Below are positions 27,581-36,543 of a stretch of 64,000 nt of DNA, piece by piece (within the stretch, counting starts at the first letter, position 1; each line of letters opens with the position of its first letter). Source of the stretch: Verrucomicrobiaceae bacterium (lineage in GTDB: Bacteria > Verrucomicrobiota > Verrucomicrobiia > Verrucomicrobiales > Akkermansiaceae); assembly GCA_027486655.1 (NCBI GenBank), contig JAIXOR010000055.1:26652-90651 (forward strand). The letters are read 5' to 3'. The position numbers were made by a program, and so were the translations under genes. Below the pieces are notes generated by a model. It saw nothing but the letters and a program-made list of their open reading frames with translations. It ran no database searches and was not told the origin of the DNA.

Positions 27581-30500
27581 GTGAAATCCAAATCCAATCC
27601 GTTCCTTCGTGCCCTCGCATTCACCGCCTCCATGGCCGTCACCATGGGGTCGATCGCACATGCCAACCAATACCAATGGGGCGGCGCCACCAGCACCGAC
27701 TGGGCAACCGCAGGCAACTGGTCAACTGGAGCGAACCTCACCGCGGGGCCTGCCCCCACGGGCGCGTCGTTCTCCCATCGGCTCAATGTATACAACGCTG
27801 CCAACAACAAGCTGATTTATAGCTCAAGCCTTGGCACCACGACCTACGCGAATACCAATACAGCCTCCGCAGCAGGAGGTGGACGTGGCTTGGTCATCGG
27901 CAGCGGCATTAACGGCGAGATGGAAATCACCGGTGGCACATTCTCCACACTGGGTGCCGTCTCACCGGACATCATCGGAAACGGCGATGGAAAAATCGGC
28001 ACTCTCGTCGTCAGCGGAGGCTCCTACATCGGCACCAATGCGGGAACATGGATGAATATCGGCGGAGCCATCGGCTCGGGACGGGTTTCGAATCTCACAG
28101 TCAGCGGCAGCGGCACCGCCACGCTCTCGACGCTCAACCTCAATGGCGTCACCATCAACGTGAACCTCAACGGAGGAACCCTCGAACTGAACGGTTTCAC
28201 CAACACCTCGATTGTCACCGCCGGCAAGATCCGCCTCAACAGCGGCACGCTCAAGGCCCGCCAGAACAACGCCGCGTTCATCGCGGCCCATCCGAACCTT
28301 GAAACCCTCGTCCAATCCGGCGGCGCGGTGATCGACACCAATGGCTTCGACGTCGGCATCGCCGAACCTCTCCTCCAAGACGCGGCATCCACCGGCGGCG
28401 GCCTCACCAAAAACAGCGCCGGCCTGCTCACGCTCACTGAACCCGCCACGACCACCGGTCCGACCGATATCAATGCGGGCGGTCTCTCGGTGAAAGCCGG
28501 AGCCGCATCGTGGGCTCCCTCGTCATTCAGCCACTCGGGCGACAAGTTGGATTTCAATCTCGGAGTTTTCAGCACATCCAACCCGGTCGTCATCAATACC
28601 GGAGCGCTGACAGTGGATTCCGCCATCACGGTGAATGTCACGGGCTCCAATTTCCAGATCGGCCAGATCCCGTTGATCAACTACACATCCAAATCCATCA
28701 CCGGATCGCTCACCCTCAACACCGCCACACTTCCAGTCGGAGTGATAGCGACGCTGGAAGACAACGGTATGGGTCAGATCTATCTCAACGTCACTCAGGC
28801 GGCTTCGATCTTCAACTGGTCAGGTGCCACGGCCACGCCCGGTAACGGCGACTGGGACACCAGCAGCCTGAACTGGAACACGTTCACCACCGCCTACTCC
28901 ACTGCCAACAGCCAGATCGCCAACTTCCCGGACATTGCGGGTGGAGGAACCGTCAGTCTCACGGCATCCTTCTCGCCACTGGTCCTGAACATCAGCAACA
29001 ACAGCGGCAATCCCTACGTCTTCGGCGGCGCGGGCAAACTCACCGGAAGCACCCCCATCAACAAGACCGGCACCGGACGTGCAACCTTCGCGGGTTCCTC
29101 GCACGATCACAGTGGTGCCACGACCATCTCCGCGGGAGCTATCGTCAAGCGAGCTGCCGATGGCTCCACCGGCAGTATCTCGGTGACTACCAACGGTGCA
29201 TCGTTCGCTCTAGATGGCACTCTCGGCGACATGAGCGATGGCGCCGGACAAACGCTTTACATCGCGGGGGCAGGCATCGCCGCCACTGGCTATTTCGATA
29301 CTCCTGCTTCGTCCCAGGCCTACCGAGGCGCGCTTCAGTCAACCGTCGGGTCGAATACCTGGGCCGGTGACATCGTTCTTACCTCCACCGCAACCGGCAA
29401 CACCACGATCAACCGCATCGGCGTCCAGCCCGGAGCGGACCTCACGCTCACCGGAACCATCTCCGAGAATATCGCGGGCACCTCACTGCTCTTCCGCGGC
29501 GGCTCTAGCGGAGACAACATCACTCTGTCCGGGGCGGGTACCTATTCCTACACCAATGAAACCCAGATGTATTCGGACGGTGGCACGATTATTCTGGGAG
29601 GCAACAACAAGCTGCCCACCGCCAAACTCCTCAACCTGACCTTCGGTGGAGCCACCGTGTTCGACCTGAATGCCCACAACCAGGAACTTTCGGCGGTCTA
29701 TGGAGGCGCTTACGGTACCGGGGCCACGATTACGAACCATGGAGCCACTCCCTCCATCCTGACTGTAGCTCCACCGGTGGCCACCAGCTACACGAGCAAT
29801 GCGTTCATCACCGATGGATCGAGTACCGTTTCCATCGTCAAAAACGGCGCGGGCACCCAGATTCTGGGATACACCAACTCCTACACCGGAACCACCACGG
29901 TCAACGACGGCACTCTCCTCATCAACGCCGACCAATCCGGTGCCACCGGCGCGGTGCAAGTGAACGGCGGCGTCCTCGGAGGCACCGGAACCATCGGCGG
30001 CACCGTCACAGTCGGCGCGCTCGGCACCATCGCACCCGGCGTCACGCTTGGAACCCTGACCGTGAATTCAGCGGATCTCGCGGCCGGAGGCACCCTCGCC
30101 ATCGGTCTCAATGACGCGGGCACTCCCACAGCCGACCAACTCGTGGTCACCAACAACCTCGACGTCAACGGCGCGAAACTCAATCTCAGCGTGACCGGCA
30201 CGCTTTCCGCCACGAGCTACGTCATTGCCACCGCCGCAGCCATCAATGGCACCATTGCCACGGCAAATGTCACCGGACTGCCTTCCGGATACACGCTGGT
30301 CCAGACGCCCACCGAGATCCGTCTCGACCAGTCACCGGCGTCCGATTACGACAACTGGGTGACCGCCAACGGCGTGACCGGAGGAGAGAATAATGACGAC
30401 GATTCGGACGGCCTCACCAATCATGAGGAATACTCCTTCGGCCTCGATCCCACCGGCGGCTCCTCCGTCAATCCGATCGCTGTCCCGCTCAACAAAAGCA

Positions 30501-30712
30501 CCGGCACCTTCAGCTACACCCGCCGCACCCTGTCACTCACCGGCCTGACGTATTCCGTGTGGTATTCCACCGACCTTTCGATCTGGGCCAAGGACCCCGG
30601 GGCCGTCGAAGGCACGGTCACAACAAGCGGCGAAGTGGAAACTGTTCCCGTCACGCTCAGCAGAGCGCTTCTGGGCAACTCCAAACTCTTCCTCCAAGTC
30701 CGAGCCGAGTAA
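27581..30712 (+). CDS. Large autotransporter-associated beta-strand repeat protein with shared C-terminal module
   Basis: 1,043 residues, signal peptide MKSKSNPFLRALAFTASMAVTMGSIAHA. Its N-half differs from the neighbours: YQWGGATSTDWATAGNWSTG, then a domain with GRGLVIGSGINGEMEITGGTFS, typical of G-D-S-type sequences in planctomycete and verrucomicrobial exoproteins. Passenger repeats follow (GAGTQILGYTNSYTGTTTVNDGTL; VQVNGGVLGGTGTIGG). The end is the shared module (SDYDNWVTANGVTGG-ENNDDDSDGLTNHEEYSFGLDP... LFLQVRAE), nearly identical at DNA level to that of 24300-27296. No enzymatic residues recognised. It lacks the canonical conserved promoter. A stem-loop follows its stop. Confidence 0.88.
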   Translation: MKSKSNPFLRALAFTASMAVTMGSIAHANQYQWGGATSTDWATAGNWSTGANLTAGPAPTGASFSHRLNVYNAANNKLIYSSSLGTTTYANTNTASAAGGGRGLVIGSGINGEMEITGGTFSTLGAVSPDIIGNGDGKIGTLVVSGGSYIGTNAGTWMNIGGAIGSGRVSNLTVSGSGTATLSTLNLNGVTINVNLNGGTLELNGFTNTSIVTAGKIRLNSGTLKARQNNAAFIAAHPNLETLVQSGGAVIDTNGFDVGIAEPLLQDAASTGGGLTKNSAGLLTLTEPATTTGPTDINAGGLSVKAGAASWAPSSFSHSGDKLDFNLGVFSTSNPVVINTGALTVDSAITVNVTGSNFQIGQIPLINYTSKSITGSLTLNTATLPVGVIATLEDNGMGQIYLNVTQAASIFNWSGATATPGNGDWDTSSLNWNTFTTAYSTANSQIANFPDIAGGGTVSLTASFSPLVLNISNNSGNPYVFGGAGKLTGSTPINKTGTGRATFAGSSHDHSGATTISAGAIVKRAADGSTGSISVTTNGASFALDGTLGDMSDGAGQTLYIAGAGIAATGYFDTPASSQAYRGALQSTVGSNTWAGDIVLTSTATGNTTINRIGVQPGADLTLTGTISENIAGTSLLFRGGSSGDNITLSGAGTYSYTNETQMYSDGGTIILGGNNKLPTAKLLNLTFGGATVFDLNAHNQELSAVYGGAYGTGATITNHGATPSILTVAPPVATSYTSNAFITDGSSTVSIVKNGAGTQILGYTNSYTGTTTVNDGTLLINADQSGATGAVQVNGGVLGGTGTIGGTVTVGALGTIAPGVTLGTLTVNSADLAAGGTLAIGLNDAGTPTADQLVVTNNLDVNGAKLNLSVTGTLSATSYVIATAAAINGTIATANVTGLPSGYTLVQTPTEIRLDQSPASDYDNWVTANGVTGGENNDDDSDGLTNHEEYSFGLDPTGGSSVNPIAVPLNKSTGTFSYTRRTLSLTGLTYSVWYSTDLSIWAKDPGAVEGTVTTSGEVETVPVTLSRALLGNSKLFLQVRAE

Positions 30713-30725
30713 GCCTGGCTCCCGG

Positions 30726-30749
30726 AGCGCCGAGCTGGGGCTCGGCGTT
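30726..30749. terminator. Hairpin AGCGCCGAGC-TGGG-GCTCGGCGTT
   Basis: 10-bp stem with one G-T pair, 13 bp after the stop of the 27581-30712 gene. Sequence and loop match the hairpin at 13443-13466; in both cases a conserved promoter follows within 35 bp. Likely terminator or REP-like unit. Confidence 0.6.
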
Positions 30750-30759
30750 CCTTGGGGCA

Positions 30760-30805
30760 CCCGAACATTTTAACGGGTAGGCAGGATGGGCCGATCCGGT
30801 ATTCT
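30760..30805 (+). promoter_or_regulatory. Conserved activator-type promoter (copy E)
   Basis: CCCGAACATTTTAACGGGTA at 30760-30779, 18 nt, then GGTATTCT at 30798-30805. One left-arm base differs (C to A) while the 15-mer core is intact. It serves ATG 30843. Confidence 0.78.
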
Positions 30806-30842
30806 CCCTCAATACCCATTTCCCATCCGTTGCAAAAACCCC

Positions 30843-32501
30843 ATGAAAACCCGCATCAATCACTCCCTATTCCTCTCCACCGCCACCTTGGCCTTTGTCA
30901 CCTGCGCTCACGCCGTTGATTACACATGGGACGGTGGCAACGGCAACTGGAACGCCACCAACTGGAACGGCGCCACCGCATCTGGCCCCACTACCGCGGG
31001 AAACACAGCCACCATCAACAGCGGCGTTGTGACCGCGAACGTGGGCGGGCCCGGCAATGTGGATACCATCACGCTGGGCAGCGGTTCCCAATTGAATGTG
31101 TATAACGGCGATGGCGGCATCTATGCTTATGGCTACTTTCCCAATCTCGTTCTGCTGGGAGGAACCTTCAATGGCGGCTCCGCCACCTACCATGCATACG
31201 GGGCGTCTTGGCTCGGCAACGTAACGGTCAGCGGATCCGCCGCATCGACGATCAGCAGTGCTTCGTGGTTCAACATCAATCCCACCACTACCTTCACCGT
31301 TGCGGACGCCACGGGCAACTCAAGCACGGACCTGCTCGTCAGCACCAGCCTGCGCGGCCCGGTCAACGGAGGCAACGACTGGGTGCACGACCCCGCCAAG
31401 CTCGTCAAGGAAGGTGCAGGAACCATGGAAGTGACCCAACACAGCTACTTCAGGGGAGGGCTGAATCTCAATGGAGGCACGCTCAAACTTTCCGGAGGCA
31501 ATGGCGGCTACGGTTTCTTCGACGGAACGATCAATGTCAATTCCGGCACGACCCTCGAAACCGTCAGCGATGGCACCGGCTTGGGCTGGCAAAGCGGTTG
31601 GAAGCCCGCTGCAGTGAACATCAATGGCGGCACCATCACCACTGCCGGAGTCAGCCACATCTGGGGCATTTCAGGCGGAATCAACATGACAGGCGGCACG
31701 CTGCAAAGCAACAACGGCTTGAGCGATCCCAACGGTGGCCAATTGGAGTGGAACCAGACATCTGTCACCACCAACGCCAGCGCGGACACCGCCACCATCG
31801 GCGGCCGCATCCGCATCCGTAGTGACGGTGGTTACAGTGGCATTTCCTTCAACGTCGCCAATGGCGCGGCAGCCACCGACCTTTCAGTCAGCGCGGCGGT
31901 GACCGAAGCCTCCGGGGGGCTTGGCATCACCAAATCCGGTGACGGAACCATGGTGCTGTCCGGCATCAACAACTACACGGGTGCCACCACCGTTTCCGCC
32001 GGCAAACTCATCGTCAACGGCAACATCTCGACCAGCAACACCTCGGTGCAGGCAGGCGGAACGCTCGGCGGCTCGGGCACGGTCGGGGCAGTGACAATAC
32101 AGACGGACGGCATCTTCGCCCCCGGCAACAGCCCGGGCACCCTGACCTTCACCGGTGACCTCACACTCAACTCGGGGAGCATCTCCGACTTTGAAATCAA
32201 CAGCTTCAGCCTCGGCAACTACGACCTCGCCATAGCGGCAGCCGCGGGAACTCAGAACGTCTCCTTCAACGGAGTCCTTAATCTCCTGTTCCAGTCCGGA
32301 TTCAACACCGTCGGGTCGATCAAGATCTTCGAATTTGATGGCTACAGCGGCGCTTTCACGTCCGTGGTTCCCACCGGATTGGCATCCGGTTTCACGGCAT
32401 CCTTTGATAACACTACTGGCATCGTGACCGTGGTTCCGGAACCCGCCTCTGCGTTGCTTGGCGGACTTGGCATGCTTGCTCTCCTGCGCCGCAGACGGTG
32501 A
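30843..32501 (+). CDS. PEP-CTERM autotransporter-associated beta-strand repeat protein
   Basis: 552 residues from ATG 30843 (MKTRINHSLFLSTATLAFVTCAHA). The longer ORF start at 30786 would lie within the promoter. Residues 25-390 are a close paralogue of 24300-27296 (GDGGIYAYGYFPNLVLLGG; HSYFRGGLNLNGGTLKLSGG). It then continues with one passenger repeat and ends in the PEP-CTERM tail VVPEPASALLGGLGMLALLRRRR. Thus 24300 and 30843 share a front but have different C-terminal tails, exactly as 13486 and 11428 do. Exported and probably exosortase-processed. No enzymatic motif. Confidence 0.9.
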   Translation: MKTRINHSLFLSTATLAFVTCAHAVDYTWDGGNGNWNATNWNGATASGPTTAGNTATINSGVVTANVGGPGNVDTITLGSGSQLNVYNGDGGIYAYGYFPNLVLLGGTFNGGSATYHAYGASWLGNVTVSGSAASTISSASWFNINPTTTFTVADATGNSSTDLLVSTSLRGPVNGGNDWVHDPAKLVKEGAGTMEVTQHSYFRGGLNLNGGTLKLSGGNGGYGFFDGTINVNSGTTLETVSDGTGLGWQSGWKPAAVNINGGTITTAGVSHIWGISGGINMTGGTLQSNNGLSDPNGGQLEWNQTSVTTNASADTATIGGRIRIRSDGGYSGISFNVANGAAATDLSVSAAVTEASGGLGITKSGDGTMVLSGINNYTGATTVSAGKLIVNGNISTSNTSVQAGGTLGGSGTVGAVTIQTDGIFAPGNSPGTLTFTGDLTLNSGSISDFEINSFSLGNYDLAIAAAAGTQNVSFNGVLNLLFQSGFNTVGSIKIFEFDGYSGAFTSVVPTGLASGFTASFDNTTGIVTVVPEPASALLGGLGMLALLRRRR

Positions 32502-32594
32502 GAGTGGGTCAACAGTCATCCGTCCATGGTCAGCGGGGCGGAAAGAATAGACCGATGACAGAGCCGCTTCGTTCTCATCCGACACTTCATCCAC

Positions 32595-32644
32595 TTTGCC
32601 TCTGGAGGGGCGATCATTTGGGATGGTACGCCGTATTGGGTTTC
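32595..32644 (+). promoter_or_regulatory. Promoter with GCCTCTGGAGGGGC dyad, upstream of the GH36-kinase gene
   Basis: TTTGCCTCTGGAGGGGC at 32595-32611, 21 nt, then GTATTGGGTTTC at 32633-32644. It matches the element before the rhamnosidase in both blocks; the sequence between is only partly conserved. The ORF-track start for the kinase (32596) lies inside this element, so it is not the translation start. Confidence 0.55.
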
Positions 32645-32742
32645 AGTGCTACACCCCATCTCACGTTGATGATTTCGCGCAAGGCATGAACGGACAAATC
32701 CCTCTCGACGCACCTGTTCGTGCGTGCCAACGCTTGTCCGCG

Positions 32743-35652
32743 ATGATGCATGAATGGAGAAGCCGCTGCTTGTTGGCCGGACTGGCATTGCTGGCAGCGT
32801 TCGTGCCCATGCGCTCGGACGCCAGATCGGTCTCTGCGGCGTTTGTTTCCGGCGGGCGCTCGCTTTCTGTGGAAGCGGATGGTTTCACCGAATGGCTTTG
32901 TGGATATTCCGCGAAGGTGGTGGCGGGCGGGCAGGAAGTGGAATTGTCCTCAAGCGCAGGTGATCTTATCTCGACCACGGCGGCAGCTGAAACGGAGTTG
33001 ACTCCGCAAGGTGCGGCGACGGTCACCACGCGGACGATCGATTTTCCGGAGCAGGAAATCCGCTTGTTGCACCGCTTCGGCAAGATCCCCGGCTCTCCTT
33101 TGTTGTTGATGCAGGCCGGCATCGCCAACCGCGGCAAACAGCCCGTCCAACTGGTTTCGGTCACCCCGATGCGTGCGGAGCTCGCCGTGACGGGCAAAAC
33201 ATCGGAATGGTGGATCACAGCGCTCAATGACAGCGTGCAGACCGTGTCACCCGTCACTCTGCTGGCGAGGGCGGAGCAACCGGTCCCGGTGTTTGAAAAC
33301 GGCGGATTCTACCGCGGCGACGGCATCGGTTTCATGTTCGGCCCGGTGGGATCCCCGGTCGCCTACATGAACGCATCCTTCGCGAGGATCCAGGAGGACC
33401 GTGTCGCGTTCAGCTATACCGCCGACATGAGCCGGGTGAGGGTCGATCCCGGAGAAACGCGCTGGGGCCAGCAGACGGCAGTTCTGTTAGAGCCTCCTCG
33501 CGAGGCGCTGGCCCGCTGGACGGAGTGGGTGGCGGCCACTCATGGCACCCGCAACCGGCAGGGATCCGTCTCGGGCTGGAACAGCTGGCAGTTCCTCGGA
33601 GGTCAGGTCTCCGGAAAGGATGTGCTGGCGGTGGTGGATTCCGCACGCAGGTCTCCCGACCGTCTGCGACCCGCGGTGATCCAGATCGACGGCGGCTACG
33701 AGGACCCGAGCGGCGCGAAGGATTCCAACGAACGGTTTCCGGAAGGACTGGAGTTTTATGCGAAGCAGATCGCCTCCGTCGGCGCACGTCCCGGTCTGCT
33801 GATTGAGTCCGTCAACCGGGACGGTTTCTTCATTCCCTGGGTGCAGTCCGCGAACCGGGCGAGTGAGCTCGCGGGAAAAGGATATGCCTACTTCAAGCTC
33901 AACACCCAGAGGATCACCCAATACGCTCGTGGAAACGAGCGGCAGACGTCATTCGAGGTCATGCGCGACGGATTCGCCATGATCCGCAAGGCCGTCGGCG
34001 AAAACACCTATCTGGTCAACAACGACCTCAAACCCAACCGGGCAGCTCTGGGCCATGTGGATGCCCACCGCATCGGCGCGGAATCGAAACGCGATCAGTT
34101 GCGCCCCGTTTTTGATGACGTGCTGCGCTGCTTCTCCATCCAAGGACACTGGGGAAGTGTCGACAGCGACGCCTATTTCCTCGGCACCGATTTGGAAAAC
34201 ATCAGCTCCATCGCCGGCGGATGGCCGATCGTCCGCACATGGACCAGCATGGTCGGCCTGTCATGTGGCAACGCGATCACTTCGGATCCATGGTATCTTG
34301 AGGGATTCAAGCCCCTGCTCCGGAATGTGGAAACCATGACTCCACCGGCCAAGGAACGCACCGAGGTGCTGGACCTCTGCACCAGCCACGAATACCCGCG
34401 CTTGATCGGACACGTCGAGCGCGACTGGGGCCGCATGGCGGTGGCGCTGTTATGGAATCCCGGTGCCACCGAACGCACCGTGACTCTGGATTTTCATGAG
34501 GCGGGTCTCCATCCCGAGCGCCGCCATGCCGTCTGGTCGTTCTGGGATGATCGATTCCTCGGTGTCGCCAAGGGCTCCTGGACCACGCCATCCCTCGCGC
34601 CATCCGCTTCACAGCACCTTCGTTTCACGGATCTCGATCAGACCCCGGACCGCCCGGTGCTCATCGGATCCAACCTCCACATCTACTGTGGCGCGGCCGA
34701 AATCGAGCGGGTGACGAGTTTGCAGGGAGGCATGGAGATCGAGTTGACAGACGCCGGTGCCCGCGAGGGGGATCTGTTCGTTTACAGCCAGCTGACGCCC
34801 GTGCTCAAATCCGCGACCGGCTGCAAGGTGGACAAGATCGCTTATGCGGGCGAGAACGTCTGGCGCATCGCCTTGAAGGACCGCCGCATGGGCATGCCGC
34901 AGCGCGTGGAAATGAGCATCCAGCTTCCGGTTTGGAAACAACCCTGGTTCTGGTGGCTCGTCGCGCTGGCCGCCGCCAGCCTGCTCTTCGCCGCATCCCG
35001 ATACCTCGCAGGCCTGCGACTGGAGCGCGAGCACGCCCTCCAACAGGAACGCTCCCGCATTGCCCAAGATCTCCATGACAACATCGGCGCGAACCTCGCG
35101 CAAATCGGGCTCCTTACGGAACAGGTCGAACAAGCGATGAACGACCCCGATGAAATGCGCGCCCAACTGGACCGCATCTTCCATGTTTCCCAAGCGACGG
35201 CCAAGGAACTCGACACGGTAGTCTGGGCGGTGGATCCTTCCAACGACACGCTGGAGGAATTTGCGCGCTACCTTCACGGATACGCCGAAGACTATCTTGC
35301 GATGGCGGGCGTCCGCTGTCATTTCACCACCACAGAGTCGATGCCGGAGATCCATCTTTCCGCCAGCTTGAGGCATCACCTGCTGATGGTGGTGAAGGAA
35401 GCGCTGCACAACGTCGTAGGACACGCATCGGCATCGCTTGTCACCTTGAGTATCGGCATCGAGCGCCACATCATCCGCCTTGAGATCACCGATGACGGCC
35501 GCGGCTTGCCCGCCATGGACGCCCTGCGCGCAGGCAACGGCCTCGAGAACATGAAGAAACGCGCAGCCGAAGTCGGCGGCAGGTGCGAGTTTCTCCACCC
35601 GGCGTATGGCAAGGGAACCATTGTCCTCCTGACCGTTCCCGTGAAGGCTTGA
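32743..35652 (+). CDS. Hybrid GH36-like alpha-galactosidase / NarL-type sensor histidine kinase
   Basis: 969 residues from ATG 32743 (signal peptide MMHEWRSRCLLAGLALLAAF). Residues 28-260 form a beta-supersandwich. Residues 275-640 look like a clan GH-D (GH36/GH27) barrel plus C-terminal sheet: GWNSWQFLGG (279-288), VIQIDGGYED, YFKLNTQ (383-389), HRIGAES, GSVDSDAYFLG (471-481), SDPWYLEGFKPLLRN. At the usual nucleophile position, where the family has K-x-D, this protein has N387. D474/D476 could be the acid. After the transmembrane helix (735-754) comes HisKA_3 with H778 in AQDLHDNIGANL, N-box KEALHNVVGHA and G1 DDGRG. It probably binds galactosides outside and signals to the regulator 32 bp downstream. 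The dead-enzyme sensor reading is inference. Confidence 0.88.
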   Translation: MMHEWRSRCLLAGLALLAAFVPMRSDARSVSAAFVSGGRSLSVEADGFTEWLCGYSAKVVAGGQEVELSSSAGDLISTTAAAETELTPQGAATVTTRTIDFPEQEIRLLHRFGKIPGSPLLLMQAGIANRGKQPVQLVSVTPMRAELAVTGKTSEWWITALNDSVQTVSPVTLLARAEQPVPVFENGGFYRGDGIGFMFGPVGSPVAYMNASFARIQEDRVAFSYTADMSRVRVDPGETRWGQQTAVLLEPPREALARWTEWVAATHGTRNRQGSVSGWNSWQFLGGQVSGKDVLAVVDSARRSPDRLRPAVIQIDGGYEDPSGAKDSNERFPEGLEFYAKQIASVGARPGLLIESVNRDGFFIPWVQSANRASELAGKGYAYFKLNTQRITQYARGNERQTSFEVMRDGFAMIRKAVGENTYLVNNDLKPNRAALGHVDAHRIGAESKRDQLRPVFDDVLRCFSIQGHWGSVDSDAYFLGTDLENISSIAGGWPIVRTWTSMVGLSCGNAITSDPWYLEGFKPLLRNVETMTPPAKERTEVLDLCTSHEYPRLIGHVERDWGRMAVALLWNPGATERTVTLDFHEAGLHPERRHAVWSFWDDRFLGVAKGSWTTPSLAPSASQHLRFTDLDQTPDRPVLIGSNLHIYCGAAEIERVTSLQGGMEIELTDAGAREGDLFVYSQLTPVLKSATGCKVDKIAYAGENVWRIALKDRRMGMPQRVEMSIQLPVWKQPWFWWLVALAAASLLFAASRYLAGLRLEREHALQQERSRIAQDLHDNIGANLAQIGLLTEQVEQAMNDPDEMRAQLDRIFHVSQATAKELDTVVWAVDPSNDTLEEFARYLHGYAEDYLAMAGVRCHFTTTESMPEIHLSASLRHHLLMVVKEALHNVVGHASASLVTLSIGIERHIIRLEITDDGRGLPAMDALRAGNGLENMKKRAAEVGGRCEFLHPAYGKGTIVLLTVPVKA

Positions 35653-35684
35653 ATTCCCCTCCCCACCCGGCCACGAATCCAATC

Positions 35685-36347
35685 ATGACCACCCCGCCCC
35701 AGTCTTCCATCCATCCCATCCGCGTCGCACTCGTCGAGGATCAGGGAGGCTTGCGGGAATCGTTGACGAAGGCTTTGGCCGGTGTTCCCGGGATCACCTG
35801 CGTGGCGTCTTGTGCCAACGCCGAGCAAGCCCTCGAGGAGCTGCCCTCGGCGAAGCCCCATGTCGTCCTCATGGACATCAACCTGCCGGGCATGAGTGGT
35901 GTGGACTGCGTCCGCCACCTTGTCCAACTGGTTCCCGGCGTGCTGGTGGTCATGCTCACGGTCTTCGACAACACCGAGGCAATCTTCAACTCCCTGAAAT
36001 CCGGCGCATGCGGCTACCTGCACAAACCGGTGCGCGGCCGTGAGTTGGTGGCCGCGATCCGCGAGGTGGCCGCCGGCGGGTCACCCATGTCGGCGAGGAT
36101 CGCTCGCATGGTAGTGCAAACGTTCAGCAACCCGGCCCCATCGCCGGCCGCCGCACATCCGGATGGGCTCCTCACCGAGCGCGAGCAGGCCGTGCTCGAC
36201 CTTGTGCTCGAAGGGTTTCCCTACAAACAGATCGCCGACCGCTTGGATCTCAGCGTTTACACCGTGAACTTCCACATCCGGAACATCTATGGAAAACTCC
36301 AGGTCCATTCCCGTTCCGAAGCCGTGGCGAAACTGCGGAAAGGATGA
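35685..36347 (+). CDS. NarL/LuxR-family response regulator
   Basis: 220 residues from ATG 35685; the track start at 35583 lies inside the kinase gene. Receiver: ED pair (19-20), phospho-acceptor D64 in VVLMDINLPGMSG, then KPVRGRELVAAIREV. HTH at about 155-216 (LTEREQAVLDLVLEGFPYKQIADRLDLSVYTVNFHIRNIYGKLQVHSRSEAVA). Cognate partner of the GH36-kinase, probably co-transcribed. The sequence is strongly similar to the regulator at 3432-4076 (MDINLPGMSGVDCV identical), so the two systems are paralogous and may overlap in targets. Confidence 0.93.
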   Translation: MTTPPQSSIHPIRVALVEDQGGLRESLTKALAGVPGITCVASCANAEQALEELPSAKPHVVLMDINLPGMSGVDCVRHLVQLVPGVLVVMLTVFDNTEAIFNSLKSGACGYLHKPVRGRELVAAIREVAAGGSPMSARIARMVVQTFSNPAPSPAAAHPDGLLTEREQAVLDLVLEGFPYKQIADRLDLSVYTVNFHIRNIYGKLQVHSRSEAVAKLRKG

Positions 36348-36424
36348 CATAGCCATGTCTGCTATACCCCTCGCCCGCGTCTTCATCTCAACAGGAACGC
36401 CGGTCCTGGCCCTCCGAAACCCTT

Positions 36425-36471
36425 CCCCGCACATTTTAACGGGTAGGCAAAGCCAGCGCCCCCGCTAGAGT
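36425..36471 (+). promoter_or_regulatory. Conserved activator-type promoter (copy F)
   Basis: CCCCGCACATTTTAACGGGTA at 36425-36445, 18 nt, then GCTAGAGT at 36464-36471. It precedes the GH2-GH95 operon and shows that the motif is not confined to repeat exoproteins. Confidence 0.8.
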
Positions 36472-36543
36472 GCGTTTGTGTGCGGTTTTCCCAGTGATCA
36501 CCGGCGATCCCGCACGCGTATCGACTTTCCGCAAGCGTCCGCC

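Noticed and set aside
13486-30712. Regularly recurring DNA words that resemble a CRISPR or satellite array
   Set aside because: They are degenerate, in frame, and encode the beta-strand repeats; no constant repeat-spacer structure and no cas genes.
11428-32501. Sigma-54 promoters, expected for PEP-CTERM genes in some bacteria
   Set aside because: No TGGCAC-N5-TTGC-like element in front of the two PEP-CTERM genes; they carry the conserved 15-mer promoter.
34609-35682. 357-aa minus-strand ORF
   Set aside because: Antisense to the conserved histidine kinase core.
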